Shown here: positions 23,625 to 32,400 of the stretch, piece by piece
Numbering within the stretch: position 1 is the first letter of the stretch
Layout: the number at the start of each line of letters is the position of its first letter
NCBI GenBank assembly: GCA_023453125.1
Contig: JAEXUB010000193.1
Coordinates: forward strand, 1-35,768
Direction: 5' to 3'
Source of the DNA: Bacteroidota bacterium
GTDB lineage: Bacteria; Bacteroidota; Ignavibacteria; Ignavibacteriales; Melioribacteraceae
Length of the DNA stretch: 35,768 bases
Notes under the pieces: generated by a model
What the model saw: only the letters and a program-made list of their open reading frames with translations
Databases searched by the model: none
Told to the model about the DNA's origin: nothing
Translations under genes and position numbers: made by a program

Positions 23625-25976
23625 CTATATATTTTCAGTGGACTGTTTTAGGGTCCTGCTGTGTTCAAATAATTCCGTAGGGGTCATTTCTTTTAAGAAT
23701 ACAAGTCCTCTTGTAGCTCTGATTAAAGGGCTCGGATGGTTATAGAACCAATCGCGTCCCAATACGGTTTTAAGGGTTTGATACTGTTCAATCTGTATTT
23801 TCTGAGCAAGTTCGTTAAAAGGTCCGTCATGTTCATAGCTCGGGAAGGAGGCTTCTTTCTGGGAATTAAATGTATTCAGGAAAGAATTTTCCATTACTGC
23901 GAACATATTAAGAGATACCGGCACAAATACATTTGCTTCACTTGGATGGAAACGGTACCAGACATTCCGGTATCCCCAGATTTTCATCTGTTTATCGGGA
24001 TGCTCAGTAGTATAGATTTTAATTGCCTCAGTAATAGCTTGAAGTACCTTATAATGGGTATCGGGGCCGCTTGCTTCCGGATCAAGTGCCATTGTAACAA
24101 GGTCGGGGTCAATTTTATGAAGCAGGTCTATAGTCGGAGTTACATCTCTGTCAATGGTCGGTTCTTCCGTAAAGATCTCCCCTTTATAGAAACCGAGTCT
24201 CATTGAAATAACGTTTTCGCAGTTCCATCCGAAATATCCCCACAGGCATTCAACCTCCCATTCCCTCAGCATTCCTTTCAACTTCTGAATGTGGGAATAA
24301 TCCTTCTGCCCGGGATAGGCAGTATTAAAATACTCTTCAAGTTCTTTAATTTTCTTCTCAATTCTTGAGATATCCGATTCATCAAATACTTCCATAAGCA
24401 CTCTAAGCATTCGTCTGGCAATTGCTTCTTCGGTAAAATCTTTATTATTAGCAGCAACTCCGTCAAGGTATCGCCAGATATCCCTGTTTCTGCCGTTCAT
24501 ATTTCCGGGAAGAAAATATTTCTCCTTATAGAGGACGGTGAAATATGGGGTGTGAATGAATTTCTTCAGCAAAGCAAGCTGTTTCATAACAAACTGGTTG
24601 GTTACTGCTGTAAATCCGCTGGTGAAAGTTGCAAACCAGTGTTTATTGGTGGCGCTTCGCACGTGTCTTACAACGGCGGGGAGATATCCGAGCATTATAT
24701 CGTCGTGATGCGGTTCGGTATGAAGGAATCGGGTATTAAGATTGACTTCAGATCCTTTCTCAATTTTTCCTACAAGGCGGTCATAAACCATCTGAAGTGT
24801 ATCCTTTAGAGAAAGCTTCCTATTTTCAAGAAGGTAGACAATAAAGGGATCGGCGGAAGCTTCTTCTTTCGTTATATCCAATATCCGTTTTCTATTTCTT
24901 ATAGCACAGTCAACTATAACTTTTTCAATCTGGTCATCAGAAATAAATTCCTGCCGCGAGAAAATATCGTATTGTCTCATTTTCAGGTTTTTAGCCGCTC
25001 CCAATGTTATATAAAAGCGGGCATTAGGAAGAGGGTGCAGTGAAGTAGCAGGATAGAGAATGTTTTTCTCCATAGTTAAAGCATTGGCTACAACGGTGGC
25101 TTTTGCTTCTCCGGCAGCAATTATTATTACTGCAGCGTTCGGATTAAAAGTAATAGTGCCGAGGCCTATTGTAATTACAAGTCTTTTCCTTGCAATTTCA
25201 ACCCCCCCAAGGTCGCTTGCCGCAGCTGCCTGAGTCTCATAGTTTGTCTCCGTAAGGCGGGTAGGAGAGTAATGATCAGAACCCTGGACGTTAAAACCGA
25301 TATGTCCGTCCGGGCCAATGCCGCCTAGGAAAAATCCTATACCCCCCAGAGCCCTAATTTTATCTTCATATTCCTGGCACCATTGGTCAATTCTGGCCAG
25401 AACATTTTTCTGTCTTTTTTCAAGATCATTTGTTGCATGCCTGATTCTGAGCGAGAGGTCAACAGTCATATCGGGCCAAACCGATTCGAGTGTTTCGTTC
25501 TCGTCGAGCCCTATTTTTTCTGCGTCAATAAGAATTGCCTTATTCCGGTCAAGGCCGAATCCGTCAACATAAAATTTATTAACATAGTAATAAAAACTGT
25601 TATGCTGCGATGTGTTGATTGGATAAAACTCATCAATTTGGACAAAATGAAGGCTTTTCATATCCGGTTTAAGGGATGGGTCAATGCCATTCTGCTCAAG
25701 TAGTTCCTTGGTCTTTTTGCTAGTCCAGGAGGAGAGTATCTGGGTCACCCATTTTATGAAGTGCTCAGGAGTCTTTCCTGTCGGCAGGCTGATTACTCCC
25801 CCCGGATTGTTCTGAACCCATTCAATAAACCGGAGAGCAGCCAGTTTGCCTAGAGCAGGGAAATTGTTAACGACAATAGCAGGAATCTTTTCCTCAGGCT
25901 TATAGAGAATTTTCATTGCGGATTCGATTAAGAACTTCTCTTCGACGGGGGTTATAGAAACTTCGCCTTTCTTCAT
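23625..25976 (-). CDS. Glucosamine-6-phosphate deaminase-like / PIG-L deacetylase-like fusion
   Basis: A 783-aa two-domain protein. Residues about 30-345 are a NagB/6-phosphogluconolactonase-type domain with the phosphate loop ISLPTGKTPEHF, Asp115 in QIDEFYP, and Asp223/His225 in GGIGPDGHIGFN. E. coli NagB has the helper Glu148 at 'FNEP'; here the position is Val230 (FNVQG). Residues about 415 onward are a PIG-L/LmbE-type domain with the metal-binding motif PHHDDIML (422-429). The same fusion exists in Bacteroides (proteins named 'GlcN6P deaminase-like'), so the architecture is real. The joint activity, perhaps on amino sugars or their N-acetyl forms, is unproven. ATGAGGAAAAA precedes the start. 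First gene of a three-gene operon with two LolA-like exported proteins. No signal peptide. Confidence 0.88.
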   Translation of the reverse strand: MKKGEVSITPVEEKFLIESAMKILYKPEEKIPAIVVNNFPALGKLAALRFIEWVQNNPGGVISLPTGKTPEHFIKWVTQILSSWTSKKTKELLEQNGIDPSLKPDMKSLHFVQIDEFYPINTSQHNSFYYYVNKFYVDGFGLDRNKAILIDAEKIGLDENETLESVWPDMTVDLSLRIRHATNDLEKRQKNVLARIDQWCQEYEDKIRALGGIGFFLGGIGPDGHIGFNVQGSDHYSPTRLTETNYETQAAAASDLGGVEIARKRLVITIGLGTITFNPNAAVIIIAAGEAKATVVANALTMEKNILYPATSLHPLPNARFYITLGAAKNLKMRQYDIFSRQEFISDDQIEKVIVDCAIRNRKRILDITKEEASADPFIVYLLENRKLSLKDTLQMVYDRLVGKIEKGSEVNLNTRFLHTEPHHDDIMLGYLPAVVRHVRSATNKHWFATFTSGFTAVTNQFVMKQLALLKKFIHTPYFTVLYKEKYFLPGNMNGRNRDIWRYLDGVAANNKDFTEEAIARRMLRVLMEVFDESDISRIEKKIKELEEYFNTAYPGQKDYSHIQKLKGMLREWEVECLWGYFGWNCENVISMRLGFYKGEIFTEEPTIDRDVTPTIDLLHKIDPDLVTMALDPEASGPDTHYKVLQAITEAIKIYTTEHPDKQMKIWGYRNVWYRFHPSEANVFVPVSLNMFAVMENSFLNTFNSQKEASFPSYEHDGPFNELAQKIQIEQYQTLKTVLGRDWFYNHPSPLIRATRGLVFLKEMTPTELFEHSRTLKQSTENI

Positions 25977-26007
25977 TTTTTCCTCATTAATAACGGTTTT
26001 ACAAAAT

Positions 26008-26036
26008 TAATAAAAATTGAAACCATTCTTTAACAA
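26008..26036 (-). promoter_or_regulatory. Candidate promoter of the minus-strand operon
   Basis: On the minus strand TTGTTA (26036-26031), 17 bases and TTATTA (26013-26008) stand about 30 bases before the ATG at 25976. Moderate match; the region is very AT-rich. Confidence 0.35.
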
Positions 26037-26057
26037 ATTTGTTTATTATATTATACA
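26030..26057 (+). promoter_or_regulatory. Candidate promoter of the CorC-type gene
   Basis: TTAACA (26030-26035), 16 bases, TATACA (26052-26057), 67 bases before the ATG at 26125. Its -35 box overlaps the minus-strand -35 box and a 12-bp palindrome. Confidence 0.4.
26032..26043. promoter_or_regulatory. Perfect 12-bp palindrome AACAAATTTGTT in a divergent promoter region
   Basis: It lies between divergent genes and covers the -35 boxes proposed for both. It could be an operator for a dimeric regulator, but it is AT-rich and could be chance. Confidence 0.3.
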
Positions 26058-26124
26058 TACTCAAAAATATTTTAAGATTTGATGTTAATATTCTATGAAC
26101 TTATAAAATGCGGTACTGAGTAAA

Positions 26125-27414
26125 ATGATTGAAATTGTAATAATTTCCCTTCTGATTCTCTTAAATGGTTTTTTTTCAATGTCTGAGATAGCACTCGTCT
26201 CTTCCAGAAAAGCAAAACTACAGAATCTCTCGCAAAAAGGGGATAAGAGAGCCAAAAATGTGCTGGAAATCCTTGAAAGTCCCGAAAACTTCCTCTCCGC
26301 AGTTCAAATAGGAATTACTCTTATTGGTGTAGTTGCAGGAGCATACGGCGGAGTTGCAATTTCGGAAGATTTGCGCCCATTCTTTGAGAAAATAAACATT
26401 TTGAAGCCGTACAGTTCAGAATTGGCTTTTGCCTCAGTAGTAGGTTTAATTACCTACTTTTCTCTTGTATTAGGGGAACTGATACCTAAGACTATAGCCC
26501 TTAATAATCCCGAAAAATTGGCAATTTTTTCTATCCCGTTTATGCTGTTCTTTGTTAAAGCTGTAAAACCGCTGGTTTTATTTCTCGCGATTTCAACTAA
26601 ATTGATGTCCAGGCTTCTTTTTATTAAAAAGAAGGAAGAATCTGCCATTGACGAGGATGAATTGAAAATTCTCATTGAACAGGGGACCGAGCAGGGGACT
26701 TTTAACGAATATGAAAGTGAAATATTTAAAAGCATTTTCCGTTTCGGCGACAGGAAGGCTAACTCAATAATGACTCCCCGGCATGAGCTGGTTACTCTTG
26801 ACCTTAGGATGAGTAAGAGGGAGATTTGGGAAGTAATTGAGAAAGATACTTTCCAACGCTATCCGGTTTGCGACGGTTCTCCCGATAAAATTGCCGGAAT
26901 AATAAATTCTGTTGATTTTTTAAAGAGATACAAAGCCGGAGAAGAATTTACTATTGAAGAACTGATAAATGAACCGATCTACATATCTGAGTTTATGGAA
27001 TCGGGTAGAATAATTGAAAAATTCAGGTCGGCAAAATTTCACTTTGCAGTTGTCCTTGATGAGCACGGAAGCGTTGCGGGGATAATTACTCTTCATAATA
27101 TAATTGAAAACATTCTTGGAGAACTGCCGACTGAAGAAGAAGCGGACAATGAACCTGAAATTGTTGAACGGGAAGATGGTTCCTGGCTTGTAGACGGTAC
27201 CGTACTTGTAGATTATCTGAACGATAATTTAAACACTAACATAGATTACGAAGAGGATGGGTTTGTAACCGTAAGCGGATTTATGATGAAACAGCTTGAT
27301 AATATACCAAAGGCCGGTAATCATTTTCACTATAAGGGATTCAGATATGAGGTTATTGATATGGATAACAAAAGAGTAGATAAGGTATTGATTACACGGA
27401 CAGATAAAAATTAA
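26125..27414 (+). CDS. CorC/HlyC-type (CNNM/DUF21) membrane protein with CBS domains
   Basis: 429 aa. The N-terminal DUF21/CNNM transmembrane domain (about 1-195) has hydrophobic segments at 2-22, 60-80, 98-120 and 125-150 and the motifs LLNGFFSMSEIALVSSRK and VVLGELIPKTIAL (here LVLGELIPKTIAL). A pair of CBS domains follows (about 210-335), with SIMTPRHELVTLD and FAVVLDEHGSVAGIITLHNIIENILGE. The CorC_HlyC domain (about 345-428) is seen in DGSWLVDGTVLVDYLN and GNHFHYKGFRYEVIDMD. The family is linked to magnesium/cobalt homeostasis and Mg2+ export; 'hemolysin' is a historical name. The ribosome binding site is weak. It reads towards tRNA-Glu with a 63-base gap and no terminator. Confidence 0.93.
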   Translation: MIEIVIISLLILLNGFFSMSEIALVSSRKAKLQNLSQKGDKRAKNVLEILESPENFLSAVQIGITLIGVVAGAYGGVAISEDLRPFFEKINILKPYSSELAFASVVGLITYFSLVLGELIPKTIALNNPEKLAIFSIPFMLFFVKAVKPLVLFLAISTKLMSRLLFIKKKEESAIDEDELKILIEQGTEQGTFNEYESEIFKSIFRFGDRKANSIMTPRHELVTLDLRMSKREIWEVIEKDTFQRYPVCDGSPDKIAGIINSVDFLKRYKAGEEFTIEELINEPIYISEFMESGRIIEKFRSAKFHFAVVLDEHGSVAGIITLHNIIENILGELPTEEEADNEPEIVEREDGSWLVDGTVLVDYLNDNLNTNIDYEEDGFVTVSGFMMKQLDNIPKAGNHFHYKGFRYEVIDMDNKRVDKVLITRTDKN

Positions 27415-27477
27415 TCCGAATTTTCCTCATATTTTTGGAATAAAGGGGAGAATCCATTATTTTTTGATATTAAAAAC

Positions 27478-27551
27478 GGCGCGTTCGTCTAGTGGCTTAG
27501 GACGTCGCCCTCTCAAGGCGAAGATCACGGGTTCGAATCCCGTACGCGCTA
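27478..27551 (+). tRNA. tRNA-Glu (anticodon CTC)
   Basis: A 74-base cloverleaf. The acceptor GGCGCGT pairs with ACGCGCT (first pair G-T). The D stem is GTCT/GGAC. The anticodon stem TCGCC/GGCGA encloses loop CTCTCAA with anticodon CTC at 27512-27514. The variable loop is AGATC. The T arm is ACGGG-TTCGAAT-CCCGT. The discriminator is A. The 3' CCA is not encoded. CTC reads GAG; a TTC-anticodon Glu tRNA must lie elsewhere. Confidence 0.97.
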
Positions 27552-27668
27552 CAAATTCTGCCGTTTAATTGAATTTTTAGGTATCACTTCCTGTTAGTAT
27601 CAATAATTCTCAAAGAATAGACAAAATGGAATATTTTGATAATTTAAACGGAAATTTGAAAGTAAGTA

Positions 27669-28007
27669 ATGAAAAAATTCGAAAAGCACATTTTCATCTG
27701 CAGTAACCGCCGCCCGGACGGGCATCCTAAAGGCTCCTGTGCCGAAAAGGGATCCGATGAAATACTTGATCTTATGAAAAAAAGATGTGCCGAACTGGGA
27801 TTGAATAAGGTTAACCGCATTAATGGGTGCGGATGTTTAGGCGCCTGCGAGTTTGGACCAGCTATTGTTGTTTATCCTGAGCAGGTTTGGTATGGCGGCG
27901 TTAAAAAAGAAGATGTTGAAGAAATAATTCAATCTCATATCATAAATGGAATCCCCGTAGAAAGGCTTACAATAAAGCATCCGGATTATCATAAAGATGT
28001 ACAGTAA
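27669..28007 (+). CDS. Thioredoxin-like [2Fe-2S] ferredoxin
   Basis: 112 aa, the size of the (2Fe-2S) ferredoxin group related to NuoE and to the Aquifex/Azotobacter 'Shethna' type. The probable cluster ligands are Cys11 (FICSNRRPDGHPKGSC), Cys24, Cys56 and Cys60 in GCLGACEFGP; Cys54 is an extra in the same loop. The C-terminal part (VVYPEQVWYGGVKKEDVEEIIQSHI, with a WY-GGV pattern) is typical. It is a cytoplasmic electron carrier. It overlaps the nth start by 11 bases, so the two are translationally coupled. The Nth protein has its own [4Fe-4S] cluster, but a direct link is only suggested by the operon. Confidence 0.9.
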   Translation: MKKFEKHIFICSNRRPDGHPKGSCAEKGSDEILDLMKKRCAELGLNKVNRINGCGCLGACEFGPAIVVYPEQVWYGGVKKEDVEEIIQSHIINGIPVERLTIKHPDYHKDVQ

Positions 28008-28641
28008 AAAAGAGAAAGAAAAAGGGATTAAAATTTTCAGGATGCTTTCAGAAATCTATCCAGATGTGAAATCCGCACTCGATTACAAGAATCCGTTTCA
28101 GCTTCTTATTGCCACAATACTATCGGCGCAGTGTACGGATGCAAGAGTAAACATAGTTACAAAAAGCCTGTTTAAGAAATACAAGAAGCCGGAGGATTAC
28201 CTTGCCGTATCTGATGAAGAACTTGAAAAGGATATATTCTCAACCGGATTTTATAAAAACAAGGCAAAGAATATTAAAGGATGCTGTAAAACCCTTATTG
28301 AAAAGCATAACGGGAAGGTACCAAATGATTTTGACATTCTGGTGCAGCTTCCGGGTGTAGGAAGAAAAACGGCATCGGTTGTTGCGGGAAACGGATTTGG
28401 AATTCCGGCAATTGCGGTGGATACTCACGTAATTAGGCTTTCTAATCTCCTTGGATTCGTGGATACTGATAATCCTGAAAAAATTGAATTTGCATTAAAG
28501 GATCTTCTACCTGAGGAGATGTGGATAAATGCTTCCCACTGGCTTGCCACACACGGCAGGAATATCTGCTTTGCCAGAAGACCCGATTGCAGAAAATGTT
28601 ATATTGCCTCTCTTTGTCCATCAAATAAATTACAGGTATAG
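27997..28641 (+). CDS. nth: Endonuclease III (DNA glycosylase/AP lyase)
   Basis: 214 aa, full length. The helix-hairpin-helix LPGVGRKTA carries catalytic Lys124, and Asp142 is in AVDTHV. The C-terminal [4Fe-4S] cluster ligands are Cys191-x6-Cys198-x2-Cys201-x5-Cys207, the canonical spacing. LLIATILSAQCTDARVN is the usual N-terminal helix. It removes oxidised pyrimidines from DNA and nicks the abasic site. Its start lies inside the end of the ferredoxin gene, and the HD-domain gene starts two bases after its stop, so it is the middle gene of a three-gene operon. Confidence 0.96.
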   Translation: MYSKKEKEKGIKIFRMLSEIYPDVKSALDYKNPFQLLIATILSAQCTDARVNIVTKSLFKKYKKPEDYLAVSDEELEKDIFSTGFYKNKAKNIKGCCKTLIEKHNGKVPNDFDILVQLPGVGRKTASVVAGNGFGIPAIAVDTHVIRLSNLLGFVDTDNPEKIEFALKDLLPEEMWINASHWLATHGRNICFARRPDCRKCYIASLCPSNKLQV

Positions 28642-28643
28642 TT

Positions 28644-29213
28644 ATGATAAATGGTAAACCGGCTGAAAGGGAATTCTGCCTTTCAATTTTAAAAGAATAT
28701 ACTAAAAGCGACAGCCTTCTTAAGCACGCCTACGCAGTTGAAACCTGCGTAAGCGCCTATGCAGAAAAATACGGAGAGGATAAAAATTACTGGAGCAATG
28801 TAGCCCTTCTTCACGATTTCGATTATGAAAAATATCCATCCGCAGATGAGCATCCCTACAAAGGGAATGAAATTTTGAAAGAACTCGGATTTGATGAGGA
28901 ATTCCGCCTGGCTATTATGTCGCACGCCGAATATACCGGAATTAAAAGAGAAACCCTTCTTCAAAAGGTTTTATTTGCCTGCGATGAACTGGCAGGTTTT
29001 ATAACCGCAGTTGTCTATGTCCGCCCTTCAAAATCTATAGATGAAGTTGAAGTAAGCTCGGTAAAAAAGAAATTAAAAGATAAGGCCTTTGCCAGAGCTG
29101 TAAGCAGAGAAGATATTGGGCGTGGGGCTGAAGAACTGGGGATTCCCCTTGATGAGCATATTCAATTTTGCATTGATGCTATGAAGGGGAATAAAGAGCT
29201 TTTAGGACTATAA
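28644..29213 (+). CDS. HD-domain protein (predicted phosphohydrolase)
   Basis: 189 aa. The HD signature is seen as His26-x-x..., then LLHDFDYEKYPSADEHPYKGNEIL with the adjacent His-Asp pair, followed by IMSHAEYTG and FACDELAGF, whose His and Asp complete the metal site. Proteins of this small group (often called 'HDIG domain-containing' or 'hydrolase') act as phosphohydrolases on unknown nucleotides. There is no signal peptide. It starts two bases downstream of nth with a weak ribosome binding site (ACAGGTATAGTT). It is followed by the 240-base region that holds the porU promoter. Confidence 0.85.
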   Translation: MINGKPAEREFCLSILKEYTKSDSLLKHAYAVETCVSAYAEKYGEDKNYWSNVALLHDFDYEKYPSADEHPYKGNEILKELGFDEEFRLAIMSHAEYTGIKRETLLQKVLFACDELAGFITAVVYVRPSKSIDEVEVSSVKKKLKDKAFARAVSREDIGRGAEELGIPLDEHIQFCIDAMKGNKELLGL

Positions 29214-29280
29214 ATGCACCTGATATCCTGTATAATTGGCAATAAATAGCATCAAGAGTGTTATTTATCACATATTTTTA

Positions 29281-29307
29281 CCTAAAATAGGGGATAAACC
29301 TATTAGG
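29281..29307. promoter_or_regulatory. Imperfect inverted repeat just upstream of the porU promoter
   Basis: CCTAAAATAGG (29281-29291) and CCTATTAGG (29299-29307) pair as 9 bp with a 2-base bulge. It ends 14 bases before the -35 box. No T run follows, so an operator is as likely as a terminator. Confidence 0.3.
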
Positions 29308-29321
29308 GACAAATAAATACC

Positions 29322-29349
29322 TTGACAATCTAAAGTAATCTTATAAAAT
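29322..29349 (+). promoter_or_regulatory. Promoter of the porU-porV operon
   Basis: A perfect TTGACA (29322-29327), 16 bases, then TAAAAT (29344-29349). Transcription from about 29356 gives a leader of about 100 bases before the ATG at 29455. The best -35 box in the window. Confidence 0.65.
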
Positions 29350-29454
29350 TTCGTATGCAAAAAAGGAGAATTAGTATAGCGCTTTTGTTACGGTATTTAT
29401 AATTGAGACTTTGGGTTCATATTTGAGCATTAATTCTTTTTTTCGGGAGTTTTA

Positions 29455-32400
29455 ATGAAAACGAAATTCTCTTTTTTGGCAGCATTTCTTTTTATTTCCA
29501 CATTAATTTCTGCGCAGGATTTTAAAGTTTTGTCTTCCAATTCCACCTCTATTGTAGTTGAATATACTCCGGTTATTATTGACACGCTTTCAAAGAGGAG
29601 TGAAATAGGCCTATTTACCGGAACAGGCATATTAAATGGCGTTTACAGCGAAAAAACGGCTCCCGGGGCTCCGCTTCTTCCATCCAGGTTGTTTAATATC
29701 GGTGTTCCTTCTGAATTCGGTAATACCCTGCAGGTGCTCGAAACCCGGTTCTACACATTAAAGGGTAAGCCGTCCCCTATGCCAAAGAGGATATTTGAGG
29801 GGGATAAATATTCAGATGTAAGGGAATATAACGAATCTCTTTATTCCTCATTTGTTAATGATGATCTTGCGGTTTTTGACGAATATGGCATAATCAGGGA
29901 TATCAGGGTGCAGACAGTAAAAATCTCCCCGGTACAATATTCTCACCAGACAAATGAACTGAAATTTTTCACAAAGATAGTATTCCGGCTAAATTATGCC
30001 CAAATTCCTTCAAATTCATCTGTTTCTAAAGAAGATCTTCTCAAAAATGTCATATTAAATTATGATGAGGCACGTAAATGGGGAATTGGTAAGAGTCAGC
30101 TGAGCAAATCGGCTCCTTCTCCTTCTGTTTTGGCAACTGGACAATGGGTCCGGTTTGAAATTCCTGAAGAAGGAATCTATAAAATTGATTATTCCGCATT
30201 ACAGAATCTCGGTTTTTCTGCAGGCAATATCGATCCGAGGACTATAAAAATCTACAACAACGGGGGATATCAGCTTCCAGAAAAGATCAATTCTACACGT
30301 CCTGTTGACCTGGTTGAAAACGCAATTACTGTAATCGGCGAGATTGACGGGGTCTTTAATACAACGGATTACATTCTCTTTTATGGAAGAGGTGCTGATT
30401 TCTGGGAGCCTAAGACATTTAAAGTTTGGTACGGCACCGGAGATTCTGTTACGGTAACAAAAGCCGTTAGAGTTAAGAATTATTTCGGCAAAAAGAATTA
30501 TTACTATATCACAGCCGGCGGCGCTAACGGGAAAAGAATGGCTGAAAAATCCTCTATTGCAGGTACACCCCTTCTGACAAGAAGTGTTACCAAATCCTAC
30601 TTATTTAAGGAAGATGAGACAATTAAGGTACAGGAAACCGGACGCCTTTACTTTGGTGATTTATTTAATTTTTCGAATAAAAGCAGAACATACACAAATA
30701 CATTGAACGAACTGGTTCCAGGCTCGAAAATAAACTACACTCTTAGTATGGCCAATGTTAATCACAGCAGCGATTACTCGACTCCGAGGACTATCGATTT
30801 CGAGATGTCGGAATCGAATAATGTCATTCTCCGTTCGCAGCTGGATTATTTAGTCTATACCTATGGTTTCGGATCAATCACGCAGCGAAGCGCATCCTTT
30901 ACCGGCAATCTTACCGATAACCGGAGTACAATAAAGCTTAACCTGACGGGTATTGATGATAATGCAAAAACAGCCTACCTGAATTTTATTGAAATTGAGT
31001 ATGACAGGTATCTGAGGGCGGTTTCGGATAATCTTCTGTTTTATTCTCCTGATACTACCGGCCTGGTTGAATTCAGGCTGTCCAATTTTTCTAACAGTTT
31101 TATTGATGTATACGACATCACAGACCATAAAAACGTTAAACGGATTACAGGAACAAATATAAGCGGCGGTGAATGCGCTTTTGCCCTTAATGAAACAAAA
31201 GGGGCTATGGAAAAGTATTTAGCTGTTTCAAATACGGCATACAAATCAATTCCCTCCGCAAAAGAAACAGTTGAGAACTCCAATTACAGGGGAGAAGCGG
31301 CAGGTTATGAGTATGTTATAATTGCCCCTGCTTTATTGAAGAATGAAGCGGAGGATCTTAAAAACTACCGTTCAGCACAGGCTCCTTCAAGGCTTAGTTC
31401 GGCAGTCTTTCTGACTGAAAAAATCTACAATGAATTTTCGTGCGGAATGGTTGATCCTTCGGCAATCCGGGACTTCCTTAAATATGCATATGAGAATTGG
31501 ACAATTAAACCAAGATTTGCATTGCTTCTTGGGGACGGTACATACGATTATTATGGAATCAGTGAAACAGGACGAAGCAAAAACCTTATTCCTACAATGC
31601 AGACGGTAGAGTCTCTGGATGAAGTCGATTCTTATCCAAATGAAGATTTCTTTGCACGGATTTCGGGAAATGATAATAAAGTTGATATCGGGGTAGGAAG
31701 AATCAGCGTCCACAATACTGCAGAAGCACAGGCTGTAATTTCTAAGATTAAGAATTATGAAACAGCAAATGAAACAGATAAAAACTGGAGGAGTGTTATT
31801 ACTCTGGTTGGGGATGACGGATTTCCCCTTAAGAATTTTGATTATGACCTGCATACGGTTCAGAGCGAGCAGCTCGCGCTTTATTATATTCCAAAAACCT
31901 TTAACATAAATAAAATCTATTTAGCTGCCTACCCTACAAATATCACAAGCGCCGGGAGAAGAAAACCTTCGGTTAATCAGGCAATTCTCGATGCAATGAA
32001 CAATGGAACATTAATATTAAGCTATATAGGGCACGGCGCCCCGAATATCTGGGCAGACGAGCTTGTTCTGGAAACTTCTTCAAATAACTACATTCAGAAT
32101 TCGAAATTTTATTTTCTTACTGCTGCCACGTGCGATTTCGGCAAATTCGACGCTACTTCCGAGGAATCGGGTACTGAAAAAATGCTTATTGCCGAGAATG
32201 CCGGGAGCATCGGAGGGCTTGCTGCTTCAAGGCCCACATATCCAGGTCCGAATGCCGATTTAAATACTTATTTCTATAATACGCTTCTTACCCGTCACGA
32301 ATCGAGCGGCCTTCCCGTTACGATTGGCGAAGCTTATATGCTTACAAAACAGAGAGGCTCTTATAATTTATTTAACGATGAAAGATACCTTTTGTTCGGT

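Noticed and set aside
29355..29402. 15-codon leader peptide in the porU leader (ATG to TAA)
   Set aside because: No ribosome binding site before it and no run of control codons; chance is the better explanation.
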